64,000 bases of DNA from positions 124,001 through 188,000 of the forward strand of contig JBLWXT010000006.1 in NCBI GenBank assembly GCA_048267305.1, read 5' to 3'. This DNA comes from Owenweeksia sp048267305. GTDB taxonomy: Bacteria > Bacteroidota > Bacteroidia > Flavobacteriales > Schleiferiaceae. The position numbers and the translations under genes are program-made. The notes below the pieces were generated by a model that was given only the letters and a program-made list of their open reading frames with translations, had not been told where the DNA came from and made no database searches. Positions within the stretch are counted from its first letter, which is position 1. Each line of letters begins with the position of its first letter. Of this stretch, positions 1 to 8,570 are shown piece after piece.

Positions 1-1350
1 TTTTACAACAACAATTCTATTATCCCTGCACCCACAATTGGGCAAGCATTTTATGGGCAAGACGCTCAGTACTCAGGCAATCAACCTTCGTATACCGACA
101 ATGGCGATGGAACCATCACCGACAATGTAACCGGCTTAATGTGGGAAAAGGATATGGGTACTAAAATTACCTATGACTCTTCTTTTTCAAAAGCATCCAA
201 CTCCAATCTTGGAGGTTATACGGACTGGCGAGTGCCTACGATCAAAGAATTATATTCTCTAGCCAGTTTTACAGGAAGATGCTTTGGAGATAACTCTGTA
301 TTTATGTTTATAGATACAAATTACTTTAATCAGCCTATTGGAGACAATTCAATTGGTGAGAGGGAAATTGATGCTCAAACATGGTCTTGCACACAGTATG
401 TTGGGATAATAATGACGGGAGACACAGCAGTGTTTGGATATAATTTTGTGGATGGACGCCTCAAAGCATATCCTAAATACAAGCCTCAAAATAACATCCC
501 AAATACTATGTACTTTAGAATGGTAAGAGGAAATACAGTTTATGGACTAAATAATTTTGTAGATAACGGAGATGGTACAATCACAGACAATGCAACTGGG
601 TTGATGTGGCAACAAGCAGATGATGGAAATCCCCGTGATTGGCAAAACGCCCTCTCGTATTGTGAAAACCTGTCACTAGCGAGTCATTCTGATTGGCGAC
701 TACCTAATGCTAAAGAATTACATAGCATTCTAGATTATTCTCGCTCACCCCAAACAACAAATTCTCCGGCCATAGACCCTTTGTTTTCGTGTACTTCATT
801 TAACAATCCTGATGGAAATCCTAATTATGGGGCCTACTGGACAAGCTCTCCTTTACAAGATGGGCCTGCGCCATATACTGATGCTGTTTATATATGCTTT
901 GGAGAAGCTCAAGGCCAAATGTCCTTCCCGCCAAACAATGTCCCTACGATATATGATACGCATGGTGCTGGAGCTCAAAGAAACGATCCAAAAGAAATAG
1001 GGAACAATACTTATCCAAGTTATCACGGTCCACAAGGGGATATTCAATATGTAAATAATTTTGTCAGAGCTGTCCGAGATATTTCAACGACAACTTCAAT
1101 TAAAGAACTAGGCAGTAATCTATTTAATGTTTATCCAAACCCTGCAACAAACAGCATAACAATTATATCTACAGATAAAATAAAAACAATTGAAATCTAC
1201 AATATGATCGGTAAAAATGTATTCATAAATTCTTCACATGTTCAAACAGCGATAATTAATGTAGACAACTACCAACCAGGCGTGTATCTAATAAAAATAA
1301 CTTCGGAAAATAATTTATTTCAATTAAAGAAAATACTCGTAACTAAATAA
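1..1350 (+). CDS. DUF1566 (Lcl C-terminal) repeat protein with T9SS sorting domain, 5' truncated
   Basis: The reading frame is open from base 1, so the gene starts before the window; the ATG at 139 is internal. Two DUF1566 repeats are visible, at about 97-530 and 562-1080. Each opens with a DNGDGTITDN motif followed by TGLMW, contains a DWR-P---EL motif and ends near an FR-VRG/FVRAVRD motif. From about 1120 a C-terminal domain with VYPNPATNSITI and a hydrophobic beta pattern matches a type A T9SS sorting signal, so the protein should be exported through the outer membrane and held on or released from the surface. DUF1566 domains are linked to surface adhesins and lectin-like proteins, but no specific ligand can be stated. 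Stop is TAA at 1348-1350. Confidence 0.85.
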   Translation, partial: FYNNNSIIPAPTIGQAFYGQDAQYSGNQPSYTDNGDGTITDNVTGLMWEKDMGTKITYDSSFSKASNSNLGGYTDWRVPTIKELYSLASFTGRCFGDNSVFMFIDTNYFNQPIGDNSIGEREIDAQTWSCTQYVGIIMTGDTAVFGYNFVDGRLKAYPKYKPQNNIPNTMYFRMVRGNTVYGLNNFVDNGDGTITDNATGLMWQQADDGNPRDWQNALSYCENLSLASHSDWRLPNAKELHSILDYSRSPQTTNSPAIDPLFSCTSFNNPDGNPNYGAYWTSSPLQDGPAPYTDAVYICFGEAQGQMSFPPNNVPTIYDTHGAGAQRNDPKEIGNNTYPSYHGPQGDIQYVNNFVRAVRDISTTTSIKELGSNLFNVYPNPATNSITIISTDKIKTIEIYNMIGKNVFINSSHVQTAIINVDNYQPGVYLIKITSENNLFQLKKILVTK

Positions 1351-1606
1351 AACAAGTATTTAACCAATCTCCCTCCTGCAACTCACCTCGGATTTGAAAT
1401 ACGGGTGTTGCTTGTTTAAAAAAAAAACGAGGATTTAGGCAAAGTCATATGCTCAACACGGATTTACAAATCAATAGTGTTCGAAACATGGGTATCTGCA
1501 CAAATTGAACTTGCATTAATTACAAATTTTGTAGTAATCTGAGGTTGAAGTCCTGAATAGAACAAGATATTTTAAAACCTTAATAAAGGGTTCTTTCACT
1601 TATAAT

Positions 1607-1806
1607 TACAAATCCCTGTCAGCTCAGAATTATTGCCTTATCGTTAGATTTATTCAGTTCTCAACAACCCCGTTTACGCGGATTTTCAATCCGGGCGCTT
1701 CCTTTCTCAATAACTTAAAGCGAATCATAAAAAAAACCTGAGCCATGTGGTTTTACAAATCCACACCAGCTCAGGTTTACTGTCTTATTGTTAGGTTTTT
1801 CCGCTT
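1607..1806. repeat. Imperfect direct repeat (about 50 bp, two copies)
   Basis: The segment starting ttacaaatcc at 1607 recurs at 1753. Both copies continue into agctcag (1621 and 1768) and then into a similar stretch (attgccttatcgttag versus actgtcttattgttag). The offset is 146-147 bases. The second copy is part of the lysA terminator hairpin; the first lacks a nearby matching 5' arm and looks like a decayed duplicate. Confidence 0.6.
1729..1777 (-). terminator. Rho-independent terminator of lysA
   Basis: Arms 1735-1743 and 1769-1777 pair perfectly (aacctgagc with gctcaggtt), with a second inner helix tgtgg/ccaca at 1746-1750 and 1761-1765. On the minus strand the hairpin is followed by a run of eight T (A at 1729-1736), so it terminates leftward transcription from lysA. 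Confidence 0.8.
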
Positions 1807-1840
1807 TCGGGCTCCCAACTATATATTCCCGACTACTTAC

Positions 1841-3073
1841 TTACAACTCCACCTCTACCTGATTCCTAAGCACATCCTCTAACGTCTGTCTTTTTGTAAT
1901 CAAATGAGCTTTGCCTTTGTGTATTAAAACCTCAGCGGGCTTATAGCGGCTGTTGTAGTTATTGGCCATGGTAAAGCAATAGGCACCGGCATTTCTAAAG
2001 GCCAGAATATCACCTTCTGCAATCTCCGTAATCTGACGATCGCTGGCAAAGGTGTCCGTTTCGCAGATATAGCCCACAACCGTGTACACACGGGTTCGGC
2101 CTGTAGGGTTGCTTATATTTTCAATATGGTGGTAGGCATCGTAAAACATAGGGCGAATCAGGTGATTCATTCCTGTATCAACACCAGCAAATACTGTGGC
2201 GGTGGTTTGTTTCACCACATTTACTTTACAGAAAAAGTAGCCCGATTCACTCACCAAAAATTTTCCTGGTTCAAATTCAATTTCCAGCTCACGACCATAT
2301 TCCTTGCAAAAGTCGTTGAACATTTTGGTCATCTTTTTACCCAACTCTTCTACATCAGTAGAGATGTCATTAGGCTTATAGGCCACTTTAAATCCGCTAC
2401 CAAAATCAATGTATTTCAAATCCGGGAAATCACGCGCCACATCAAGCAGCAACTCTGCTCCCTTCAGGAAGGTATCCACATCCAGAATATCGCTACCGGT
2501 GTGCATATGCACACCTTCCACATTAATGTTGAGGCTTTTTACAAGGCGCTCCAAGTGGCGCGTTTGGTGAATACTGATTCCAAATTTTGAATCGATATGA
2601 CCTGTAGAGATTTTGATATTCCCGCCCGCCATAATGTGTGGATTTAGTCGAACACACACCGGGTATTTATTCCCGTAAAGGGCGCCAAACTGCTCTAATA
2701 TGCTTAGGTTGTCTATGTTGATACGAACGCCAAGTTCAACTGCTTTTTTGATTTCATCAAAGGAAACCCCGTTGGGCGTGTAGATAATATCATGTGGCTC
2801 AAACCCGGCTTTCAGGCCAAGCTGCACCTCCTGAATGGAAACCGTATCGAGGCCACTACCGAGGCTTTTAAAAAACCGCAACACATTAATATTACTGAGG
2901 GCCTTACAGGCATAATTGATCTTATGTTTACTACCCTTAAAAGCTTTGGAAAGGCGTTTATACTGCATTTCCATTTTAGCGGTATCATATACATAAAGGG
3001 GAGTGTCATACTCGCGGCACAAGTCCAGCGCGTTTACCCCTGAGATCAAAAATTGTCCCTCTGTAAGTTGCAT
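1841..3073 (-). CDS. lysA: Diaminopimelate decarboxylase
   Basis: PLP-dependent fold III decarboxylase converting meso-diaminopimelate to L-lysine, the last step of lysine synthesis. The 410-residue length fits the family. The PLP-binding lysine is K57 in INYACKALSN. Also visible are GSGLDTVS near 72, the HMHTGSDI motif, the glycine-rich phosphate-binding IDFGSGF, the EPGKFLVSESG motif, and a C-terminal CETDTFASDR segment with the cysteine that completes the partner's active site. The closing AFRNAGAYCFTMANNYNSR is also typical. It is monocistronic, with a -7 promoter box about 30 bases upstream and a strong terminator downstream. Confidence 0.96.
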   Translation of the reverse strand: MQLTEGQFLISGVNALDLCREYDTPLYVYDTAKMEMQYKRLSKAFKGSKHKINYACKALSNINVLRFFKSLGSGLDTVSIQEVQLGLKAGFEPHDIIYTPNGVSFDEIKKAVELGVRINIDNLSILEQFGALYGNKYPVCVRLNPHIMAGGNIKISTGHIDSKFGISIHQTRHLERLVKSLNINVEGVHMHTGSDILDVDTFLKGAELLLDVARDFPDLKYIDFGSGFKVAYKPNDISTDVEELGKKMTKMFNDFCKEYGRELEIEFEPGKFLVSESGYFFCKVNVVKQTTATVFAGVDTGMNHLIRPMFYDAYHHIENISNPTGRTRVYTVVGYICETDTFASDRQITEIAEGDILAFRNAGAYCFTMANNYNSRYKPAEVLIHKGKAHLITKRQTLEDVLRNQVEVEL

Positions 3074-3103
3074 GGGTAGTTATTTATTTAAAAAAATGAG
3101 GCG

Positions 3104-3111
3104 CAAAAGTA
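3104..3111 (-). promoter_or_regulatory. Predicted -7 promoter box for lysA
   Basis: The plus strand reads caaaagta, i.e. TACTTTTG on the minus strand, an exact match to the Bacteroidota -7 consensus TAnnTTTG. It lies about 30 bases upstream of the lysA ATG. No clear -33 TTG is seen at normal spacing. Confidence 0.5.
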
Positions 3112-3122
3112 AGGTTTAGCGA

Positions 3123-3147
3123 ATAGCTTATAGTCGATAGTCCACAG
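3123..3147. repeat. Intergenic repeat (ctgtggactat family), copy 1
   Basis: The segment contains atagcttatag and gatagtccacag. Its reverse complement closely matches 45227-45265, downstream of serA. Variants of this 'gactatggactatagac' type of sequence are common as dispersed intergenic repeats in Bacteroidota (from general knowledge). Confidence 0.55.
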
Positions 3148-3183
3148 TAAATCACCCCCTTTGCCATGTCACCAGAGAATCAC

Positions 3184-3385
3184 CCCCCTGCGCCCCCCTC
3201 AAGGGGGGAGTCCTCCGCGAGGGTACTTCTCGGCACTATAATGAGTATAGATACAAACAAACCTACTTACATTGCTTTTGGTTACCCCCTGCCCTCCTCA
3301 AGGGGAGGAGTCCTTTGCGAAGGCACTTCTCCCTACCATAATGAGAATAGGTACAAATAGGCCTTCCTGCAATCCTTTTGACCGC
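3184..3385. repeat. Tandem GC-rich palindromic repeat, two units of about 100 bp
   Basis: Unit 1 starts at 3184 (ccccct) and unit 2 at 3285. Shared landmarks are ctcaagg (3199/3298), gagtcct, gcga, cacttct/tacttct and atgag (3241/3341), giving a period of 99-101. Each unit has a palindromic core around cccctcaagggg able to form a strong hairpin. A third short relative (cccccttgagggg) lies near 3403. The base composition differs sharply from the surrounding AT-rich sequence. Confidence 0.7.
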
Positions 3386-3449
3386 AAAAACTCACCGGCC
3401 CAAATCCCCCTTGAGGGGCGTGAAGGGGGGGGGACGGTTTAGGGTAGAC

Positions 3450-3486
3450 AAAAAAAACCGCCTGAAAATCACTTTTCAGACGGTTT
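3450..3486 (-). terminator. Rho-independent terminator of the CotH/lamin-tail gene
   Basis: Arms 3455-3468 and 3473-3486 give a 14-bp stem with a four-base loop. The single plus-strand mismatch becomes a G-U wobble in minus-strand RNA, and the minus strand continues with eight T. Both facts point to leftward termination. Confidence 0.85.
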
Positions 3487-3524
3487 CTCGCTCAACTAAA
3501 AACCAAAATAAAACCCAATTCAGT

Positions 3525-5795
3525 TTACCGTTTAACTACACGGACTACCTCTTTGCTATTTTTAGTTTCAAAATAATATAGTCTCATCCCTGCGGAGTAG
3601 TTATCCTCTAATTCCACAGATTGAAATGGTTGAATCACAAAGCTGTTAAGCTTCTGCCCCAAAACCGAGTAAATAGTAATTGTGGCCTCAACTTCCGTAG
3701 GGTTGTCAATTACCACTTTATCCTGATAGGGGTTTGGATACACCTGCAAACCTGTTTTGGCAAACTCTTCAATACCTATAGTTCCATTGCTTGCATTAGG
3801 TGTGGAGGTAGTAAACACCACCCAGGTTGGGGATGCATCGTAAGAACGACCATAGGATTCATCTGTGTTTTGTGCGCCAAATAAAATGTAGTCGATAGTA
3901 TCTACGGAAGTACCATTTTTTTTATAAAGCCCAATTTCTTCTCCGCTTTTGCCAAGCGCAAAATTGGCATGATCGGTTCCTTTAGTAATGTCTTTAGAAG
4001 CCCAAATCAACTTAAAGCCTCCGGCCGCAATATACTCGGCTGGCAAAGCAAACTGAGTAGGATCTGAGGCATCGTCAGTAAGGTAGTAATCTCCTAAAAA
4101 GATACTGTCGGAAGTAGTATTGTAAATCTCAATCCAATCCTCATAATCTCCGTTTTGATCGGTAATAACATTATCGTTATCGGCCATAAACTCATTAATA
4201 ACCAACTCGTTTATTGCGGCAACGGCTGCAATGCTATGGTACTCATGCTCTGCCCTTACGGGAGAAAATTTTCCAATAGTGCTGTTTTCAGCATAGATAT
4301 AATACTGCACCTCAGAAGTAGAAACTGTTAAATCCGCTCCATACACACCATCTCCTGCAGCTCCATCATTATGCATTCCGTCATCCAACATTTGCACACG
4401 GGTAAAAGGCAGTGTAACCGCAGTTCTGTATCCCAGGTAAACATCATTTTCATTAGCAATAGCAGCTGTAATGCTGATAGTTTCATTTAGCAATGGAGTT
4501 TGATTGGACGGAGTAACTGATGAAATTATTGGCTCAGTAGCAGTAAAATCACTTTGCGACAACAAATACGTACTTCGTCCATTCATAAGGTTGGTAATAC
4601 CGGGAGCAGAACTCGCCTGTGGGCCACCTCCACTGGTAACATCAGAATTTATATTACTCTGAAAATTGGCAAACGTGTAAAACTTGTTTGGATCTGCCTG
4701 CACTGCAGAGCTTATCAAAGTCTGCAGGGTTTGGCCGGTAGTATAATAGCTGTTGTTGCTAAAGTTTTCGGTAAGTATTGTTTTGCAATGGGCCAGATAC
4801 ATGCGCTTGTACATAGGCACACTTAGCAATTGCTTAATCAATGGGTAATTGGCATCATTACTATGCAGCAGGTGACTCATTTGTTGTTTGTCCGTAGTGC
4901 TGTTCAAACTCCCGGAACCTGTCATTGAAAAACGTCCGAATGACTCATTCAAATCCCAAACTGTAGGTACAAAGCGTTTGTTGTCATCTCTATACAGGTA
5001 GTAATTTTGGGCAAAAGCACCAATATAGCTATCTAAGTTCACTAAAACATTATCAAAGGCCAACATCCATAAAACGCGATCCACATCTAAAATTTCCTCT
5101 ATGCTAGCAATGTTGTTTTGAAGGGTGTCACAAAGATTAATCAGCTCTTTCCAACCCGCGTCAGACTTCATTTCATAAGCATCATAATAGCTGGTGCTAT
5201 CCTGACCTAAGTAAACCAGGTTAGGATAATCATTAGTGCCGGGCCCAGCTCCTGCAGGAGGATTACACTTTACCCGGGTATTGTTTTTTGAATAGTATCG
5301 GCTTTGTACAAACTTTTTGCTCACGGCTTCTGAGTTACTGTAAAGACCAATAAGGTTTCCGTTTACATACACATTGGCGTAGTTGGAAAGAGGTGCATCC
5401 ATATACTGCCTAAGTATTTGATAGGATAAAACCTCGCGAACAAAGGAGGGATCGTTGTAAACGTTACTGAGTTTTATATCAGTGTAATTTTCATAGATAT
5501 GTTCCTTATAAGTATCAAGCTCAATATGAAATGGATTTTTGGTTTGATTGGCATTGTAGGTGCTGTTGCCCTTGTATTTTACGCCTACGCTGTCAAACAA
5601 AACACCGTTCACTTCCACGCTCTGAGCCATAATGTAGCCATCAGCCCCGGCTTTCTCGGCATCCAACAGTGCATCCCAGTTGCTTTGCGCAAAGGTTATT
5701 TTAATGGTTTGAATGGTACTTAAATTGTAAAAACTCTGAGCCTGTACGTTCAGAAGTATCAGCGAAGCCAATACTGTAAGAGTCATTTTTTTCAT
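3525..5795 (-). CDS. CotH kinase family protein with lamin-tail domain and T9SS sorting signal
   Basis: This is a 756-residue exported protein. Residues 1-19 are a signal peptide ending in VQA. Residues about 25-400 match CotH, with VKYKGNSTYN, the conserved LSNVYNDPSFVRE and a WDLNESFGRF motif; CotH domains are atypical protein kinases on spores or the cell surface. Residues about 526-640 form a lamin-tail domain (VINEFMADND, DWIEIYNTTSDSI). Residues 682-756 form the T9SS sorting domain (GLQVYPNPYQDK). Such proteins are placed on the cell surface or secreted; substrates here are unknown. It appears monocistronic with its own terminator, and its start abuts a short leader hairpin. Confidence 0.88.
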   Translation of the reverse strand: MKKMTLTVLASLILLNVQAQSFYNLSTIQTIKITFAQSNWDALLDAEKAGADGYIMAQSVEVNGVLFDSVGVKYKGNSTYNANQTKNPFHIELDTYKEHIYENYTDIKLSNVYNDPSFVREVLSYQILRQYMDAPLSNYANVYVNGNLIGLYSNSEAVSKKFVQSRYYSKNNTRVKCNPPAGAGPGTNDYPNLVYLGQDSTSYYDAYEMKSDAGWKELINLCDTLQNNIASIEEILDVDRVLWMLAFDNVLVNLDSYIGAFAQNYYLYRDDNKRFVPTVWDLNESFGRFSMTGSGSLNSTTDKQQMSHLLHSNDANYPLIKQLLSVPMYKRMYLAHCKTILTENFSNNSYYTTGQTLQTLISSAVQADPNKFYTFANFQSNINSDVTSGGGPQASSAPGITNLMNGRSTYLLSQSDFTATEPIISSVTPSNQTPLLNETISITAAIANENDVYLGYRTAVTLPFTRVQMLDDGMHNDGAAGDGVYGADLTVSTSEVQYYIYAENSTIGKFSPVRAEHEYHSIAAVAAINELVINEFMADNDNVITDQNGDYEDWIEIYNTTSDSIFLGDYYLTDDASDPTQFALPAEYIAAGGFKLIWASKDITKGTDHANFALGKSGEEIGLYKKNGTSVDTIDYILFGAQNTDESYGRSYDASPTWVVFTTSTPNASNGTIGIEEFAKTGLQVYPNPYQDKVVIDNPTEVEATITIYSVLGQKLNSFVIQPFQSVELEDNYSAGMRLYYFETKNSKEVVRVVKR

Positions 5796-5818
5796 GGATA
5801 AACTGTAGTTATTTATCC
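5796..5818 (-). promoter_or_regulatory. Leader hairpin abutting the CotH gene start codon
   Basis: ggataaa (5796-5802) and tttatcc (5812-5818) pair over seven bases with a nine-base loop. The 3' arm ends directly at the ATG (5795-5793), so the structure would cover the ribosome-loading region. A regulatory role is inferred, not shown. Confidence 0.35.
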
Positions 5819-5872
5819 ATTAGACAACACCTCTCTGGAAATCCTTCGCGGGAATTGAAAATATTCTATTCC

Positions 5873-7510
5873 CTAGCTAATCAGCTCAATCTGCTTGAGG
5901 TTCTGAATTTTGTTTCTTTCCAGGAATTCATCCACACTTTCAAAGTGCTCAATAACACGCTTATTCTTAAATTCAAATACTTTTTGAGATAAGCCCAAAA
6001 GGAAATCCCTGTCGTGAGACACCAAAATCAGAGTGCCGTCAAAAGCTAATAGAGCCTGTTTCAATACATCCTTGGATTTTAAATCCAGGTGGTTGGTAGG
6101 CTCATCCAGAATAAGAACATTTACAGGCTCCAGCAAAAGCTTCACCATGGCCAGGCGGGTTTTTTCTCCACCTGATAAAAAGGCCACTTTCTTATCTATC
6201 ATATCGCCCGAAAACATAAAACCACCGAGGATATTTTTTATTTGAGTGCGGATATCACCTTTGGCAATAGCATCTACAGTTTGAAACACTGTAAGGTTGG
6301 GATCGAGCAGTGAAGCCTGGTTTTGGGCAAAATAGCCCACCTTGGCATTGTGTCCTAAATCACATTGTCCTTCAAAATCAATTTCGCCCATGATAGCTTT
6401 TATCATGGTTGATTTTCCTTCTCCATTTCGTCCCACAAAGCACACCTTCTCCCCTCTGGAGATGGTCATATTGGCATCATTAAACACCACATGATCGCCA
6501 TAGGCTTTGGTTAGATCCTTGGCTATAACCGGATAATCACCTGAGCGCTGACAGGGAGGAAAACGCAAATTCAAAGCGGAGTTGTCCACTTCGTCAATTT
6601 CAATAATATCCAGTTTCTCCAGCATTTTCTCGCGTGAGTTTACCTGATTGGTTTTGGAGTAGGTTCCCTTAAATCGCTCAATAAAGGCTCTGTTGTCAGC
6701 AATAAACCGTTGCTGCTCGGTATAGGCTTTTATTTGATGAGCACGTCTTTCCTCTCGCAATTGCAGGTAGTGGCTATAGTTGGCTTTGTAGTCATAAATG
6801 CGGCCCATGGCCACCTCAATGGTGCGGTTGGTAATATTGTCGATAAAGGTTTTATCGTGAGAAATCACCACTACACCTTTAGCCTTGTTTACCAAAAAAT
6901 CCTCCAGCCACACTACAGATTCTATATCAATATGGTTTGTAGGCTCATCCAGTAAAACCAAGTCAGGTTTCTGCAAAAGGATTTTTGCCAGCTCAATACG
7001 CATTCTCCAGCCACCACTAAACTCCTTGGTTTGGCGGGTGAAATCCTCTCTTGTAAAACCAAGACCGATTAGTGCCGTTTCCACCTCCTTATCATAGTTA
7101 GAGCTTTCGATGGAATAGTATTTTTCGCCAAGTTCCGTTACCCTTTCAATAATCTTCATGTAGGCATCAGACTCATAATCGGTGCGGGTTTCGAGCTCAC
7201 TATTAAGCTTCTCCATTTCGTCCCGCATTTCAAAAATGCTTTTAAAAGCCTTGGCTGCTTCTTCAAATACAGTACAGTCATCCTCAGTAAGCAGGTGCTG
7301 TGGCAAATAGGCCACCACGGCATCCTTTGGGCAATGCACATTGCCCGTATTGGGCTTGGCCACACCAGCAATAATCTTCATCATGGTAGATTTCCCTGCA
7401 CCATTTTTACCCATAAGGGCAATCTTATCATTTTCGTTTACCACGAAGGATACATCCTTAAAAAGTGTTTCCCCGTTAAACTCTACCCCTATGGCGTTTA
7501 CTGATATCAT
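5873..7510 (-). CDS. ABC-F family ATPase (two nucleotide-binding domains)
   Basis: Cytoplasmic 545-residue ABC-F protein, a translation factor or ribosome-protection type ATPase without membrane segments. The first nucleotide-binding domain has Walker A GKNGAGKST (34-42), signature FSGGWRMR and Walker B LVLLDEPTNHIDI. A linker of about 80 residues, rich in charged residues, precedes the second domain with GRNGEGKST, LSGGEKTRLA and VLILDEPTNHLDL. The order and length fit the YbiT/EttA/Uup-like group, but which subgroup cannot be decided by eye. It acts at the ribosome in known members. No resistance function is implied. Confidence 0.92.
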   Translation of the reverse strand: MISVNAIGVEFNGETLFKDVSFVVNENDKIALMGKNGAGKSTMMKIIAGVAKPNTGNVHCPKDAVVAYLPQHLLTEDDCTVFEEAAKAFKSIFEMRDEMEKLNSELETRTDYESDAYMKIIERVTELGEKYYSIESSNYDKEVETALIGLGFTREDFTRQTKEFSGGWRMRIELAKILLQKPDLVLLDEPTNHIDIESVVWLEDFLVNKAKGVVVISHDKTFIDNITNRTIEVAMGRIYDYKANYSHYLQLREERRAHQIKAYTEQQRFIADNRAFIERFKGTYSKTNQVNSREKMLEKLDIIEIDEVDNSALNLRFPPCQRSGDYPVIAKDLTKAYGDHVVFNDANMTISRGEKVCFVGRNGEGKSTMIKAIMGEIDFEGQCDLGHNAKVGYFAQNQASLLDPNLTVFQTVDAIAKGDIRTQIKNILGGFMFSGDMIDKKVAFLSGGEKTRLAMVKLLLEPVNVLILDEPTNHLDLKSKDVLKQALLAFDGTLILVSHDRDFLLGLSQKVFEFKNKRVIEHFESVDEFLERNKIQNLKQIELIS

Positions 7511-7681
7511 TATACTGTTTTTAAAGCGGCCGCGAAATTAGGGATTTGCCTCTGATTTACAGCCCCAAACCTTCCTGACTTGAATAATTGACCTCAACGA
7601 AACGGTTCCATAACAATGGTTTTATAGTCAGCTTATAAGGGTTCGTTTTCACTACATTCGCTAGCCTATTAATATTCAACC

Positions 7682-8467
7682 ATGGAGGAACTTACTGAAA
7701 GCACCTGTAAAAACTGCGGAGAAAGCCTCAGTAATGCCTATTGTCCAAACTGCGGCCAAAAAGTTTTGCACGACCGAATCACAATACGCACCAGTCTTAG
7801 CCAGTTTTGGGCTTCGGTATTTAATGTTGAAAAGGGCCTGTGGTTTACCCTCAAAATGATGATGATAAACCCTAAAAAGGTTTTTGACGACTACCTGTCC
7901 GGCAACAGGCTAAAGTACATGCACCCCTTCAGGTTTGCCATTATTTTGCTTACCATCCAAACCTTTTTAATGTTAAGCACAGGCTTGTACGAGGATATCC
8001 AACAAAGCGTTAGCCAGGCCTCCGGGCAAAAAGTAAACGCATTACAGCAAGGAGTTACAGAGTTCATCAACATGCACATGAACCTGATTATAGCCTTTTC
8101 CATCCCATTTTTGGCATTAGGCACCAAGCTGCTGTTTCGCTCAGCCAAATACAATTATGCCGAGCATCTTGTAATGCAATCCTTTGCTTATGGACAAGTA
8201 GTGGCCATTGGCATTGTTACACTACCACTTCAATTCTTTCTCAAGGATCTGCCTATTGGGTTCAGGTTAATAAGTGGCTTACTGTCCATAGGATATTTGA
8301 CCTATGTATATATCTCCACTTTTCAGCAGCGGCCCGTATTAGTACTTCTTAAAACCATTGTTGTCTTCTTCTTTTGGTTTATTGGAATGATGATCATATC
8401 CATGATAGTTGGCGGAGTGTATATTTTTGTACGATACCAGCAAGACCCCACCCTATTTTCGCACTAA
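7682..8467 (+). CDS. DUF3667 zinc-ribbon membrane protein
   Basis: The 261-residue protein starts with a zinc ribbon made of two CxxC pairs (CKNCG, CPNCGQ) within the first 27 residues. A conserved region follows (FWASVFNVEKGLWFTLKMMMINPKKV, split by eye here into FNVEKGLWFT and NPKKVFDDYLSGNR), typical of DUF3667. The rest holds several hydrophobic membrane segments (about 80-100, 135-155, 170-195 and 200-250). Function is unknown in the family. A near-consensus -7 box (TACATTCG, 7653-7660) lies 21 bases before the ATG. The downstream bisphosphatase gene has its own promoter box and is probably a separate unit. Confidence 0.85.
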   Translation: MEELTESTCKNCGESLSNAYCPNCGQKVLHDRITIRTSLSQFWASVFNVEKGLWFTLKMMMINPKKVFDDYLSGNRLKYMHPFRFAIILLTIQTFLMLSTGLYEDIQQSVSQASGQKVNALQQGVTEFINMHMNLIIAFSIPFLALGTKLLFRSAKYNYAEHLVMQSFAYGQVVAIGIVTLPLQFFLKDLPIGFRLISGLLSIGYLTYVYISTFQQRPVLVLLKTIVVFFFWFIGMMIISMIVGGVYIFVRYQQDPTLFSH

Positions 8468-8539
8468 CTGCCTAACGTATAATCGAGGCCTTACATCTAA
8501 AAATCCGCTAGCTAAGCCACTTATATCAACTGAGCATTC

Positions 8540-8547
8540 TACATTTG
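8540..8547 (+). promoter_or_regulatory. Predicted -7 promoter box for fbp
   Basis: TACATTTG is an exact TAnnTTTG match, 23 bases before the chosen ATG at 8571. It lies after the DUF3667 stop codon, which supports the short form of fbp over an upstream start. Confidence 0.55.
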
Positions 8548-8570
8548 CCATCTTCAAAACACCTCTCAAA

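Larger units (their letters stand above)
1351..1840. other. Gene-free spacer between convergent genes
   Basis: No credible coding frame is seen over 490 bases. The region holds a strong minus-strand terminator for lysA (1729-1777) and a degenerate second copy of part of that terminator sequence near 1607-1655. The rest is AT-rich and unremarkable. Confidence 0.6.
3074..3524. other. Gene-free spacer rich in repeats
   Basis: This 451-base gap between lysA and the CotH gene has no supported gene. It carries the lysA promoter box (3104-3111), a repeat element shared with a site near 45.2 kb (3123-3147), two tandem copies of a roughly 100-bp GC-rich palindromic repeat (3184-3385), a further short palindromic relative near 3403-3430, and a terminator for the CotH gene (3450-3486). 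Short open frames over the GC-rich repeats have no coding character. Confidence 0.65.

Noticed and set aside
3166..3581. Open frames over the GC-rich repeats between lysA and the CotH gene
   Set aside because: They follow the repeat units and terminator arms, contain Pro/Gly-biased low-complexity sequence, and lack any family resemblance.
8409..8570. N-terminal extension of fructose-1,6-bisphosphatase
   Set aside because: It overlaps the DUF3667 gene, starts with TTG, has no homology to the enzyme, and an exact -7 box lies between it and the ATG at 8571.
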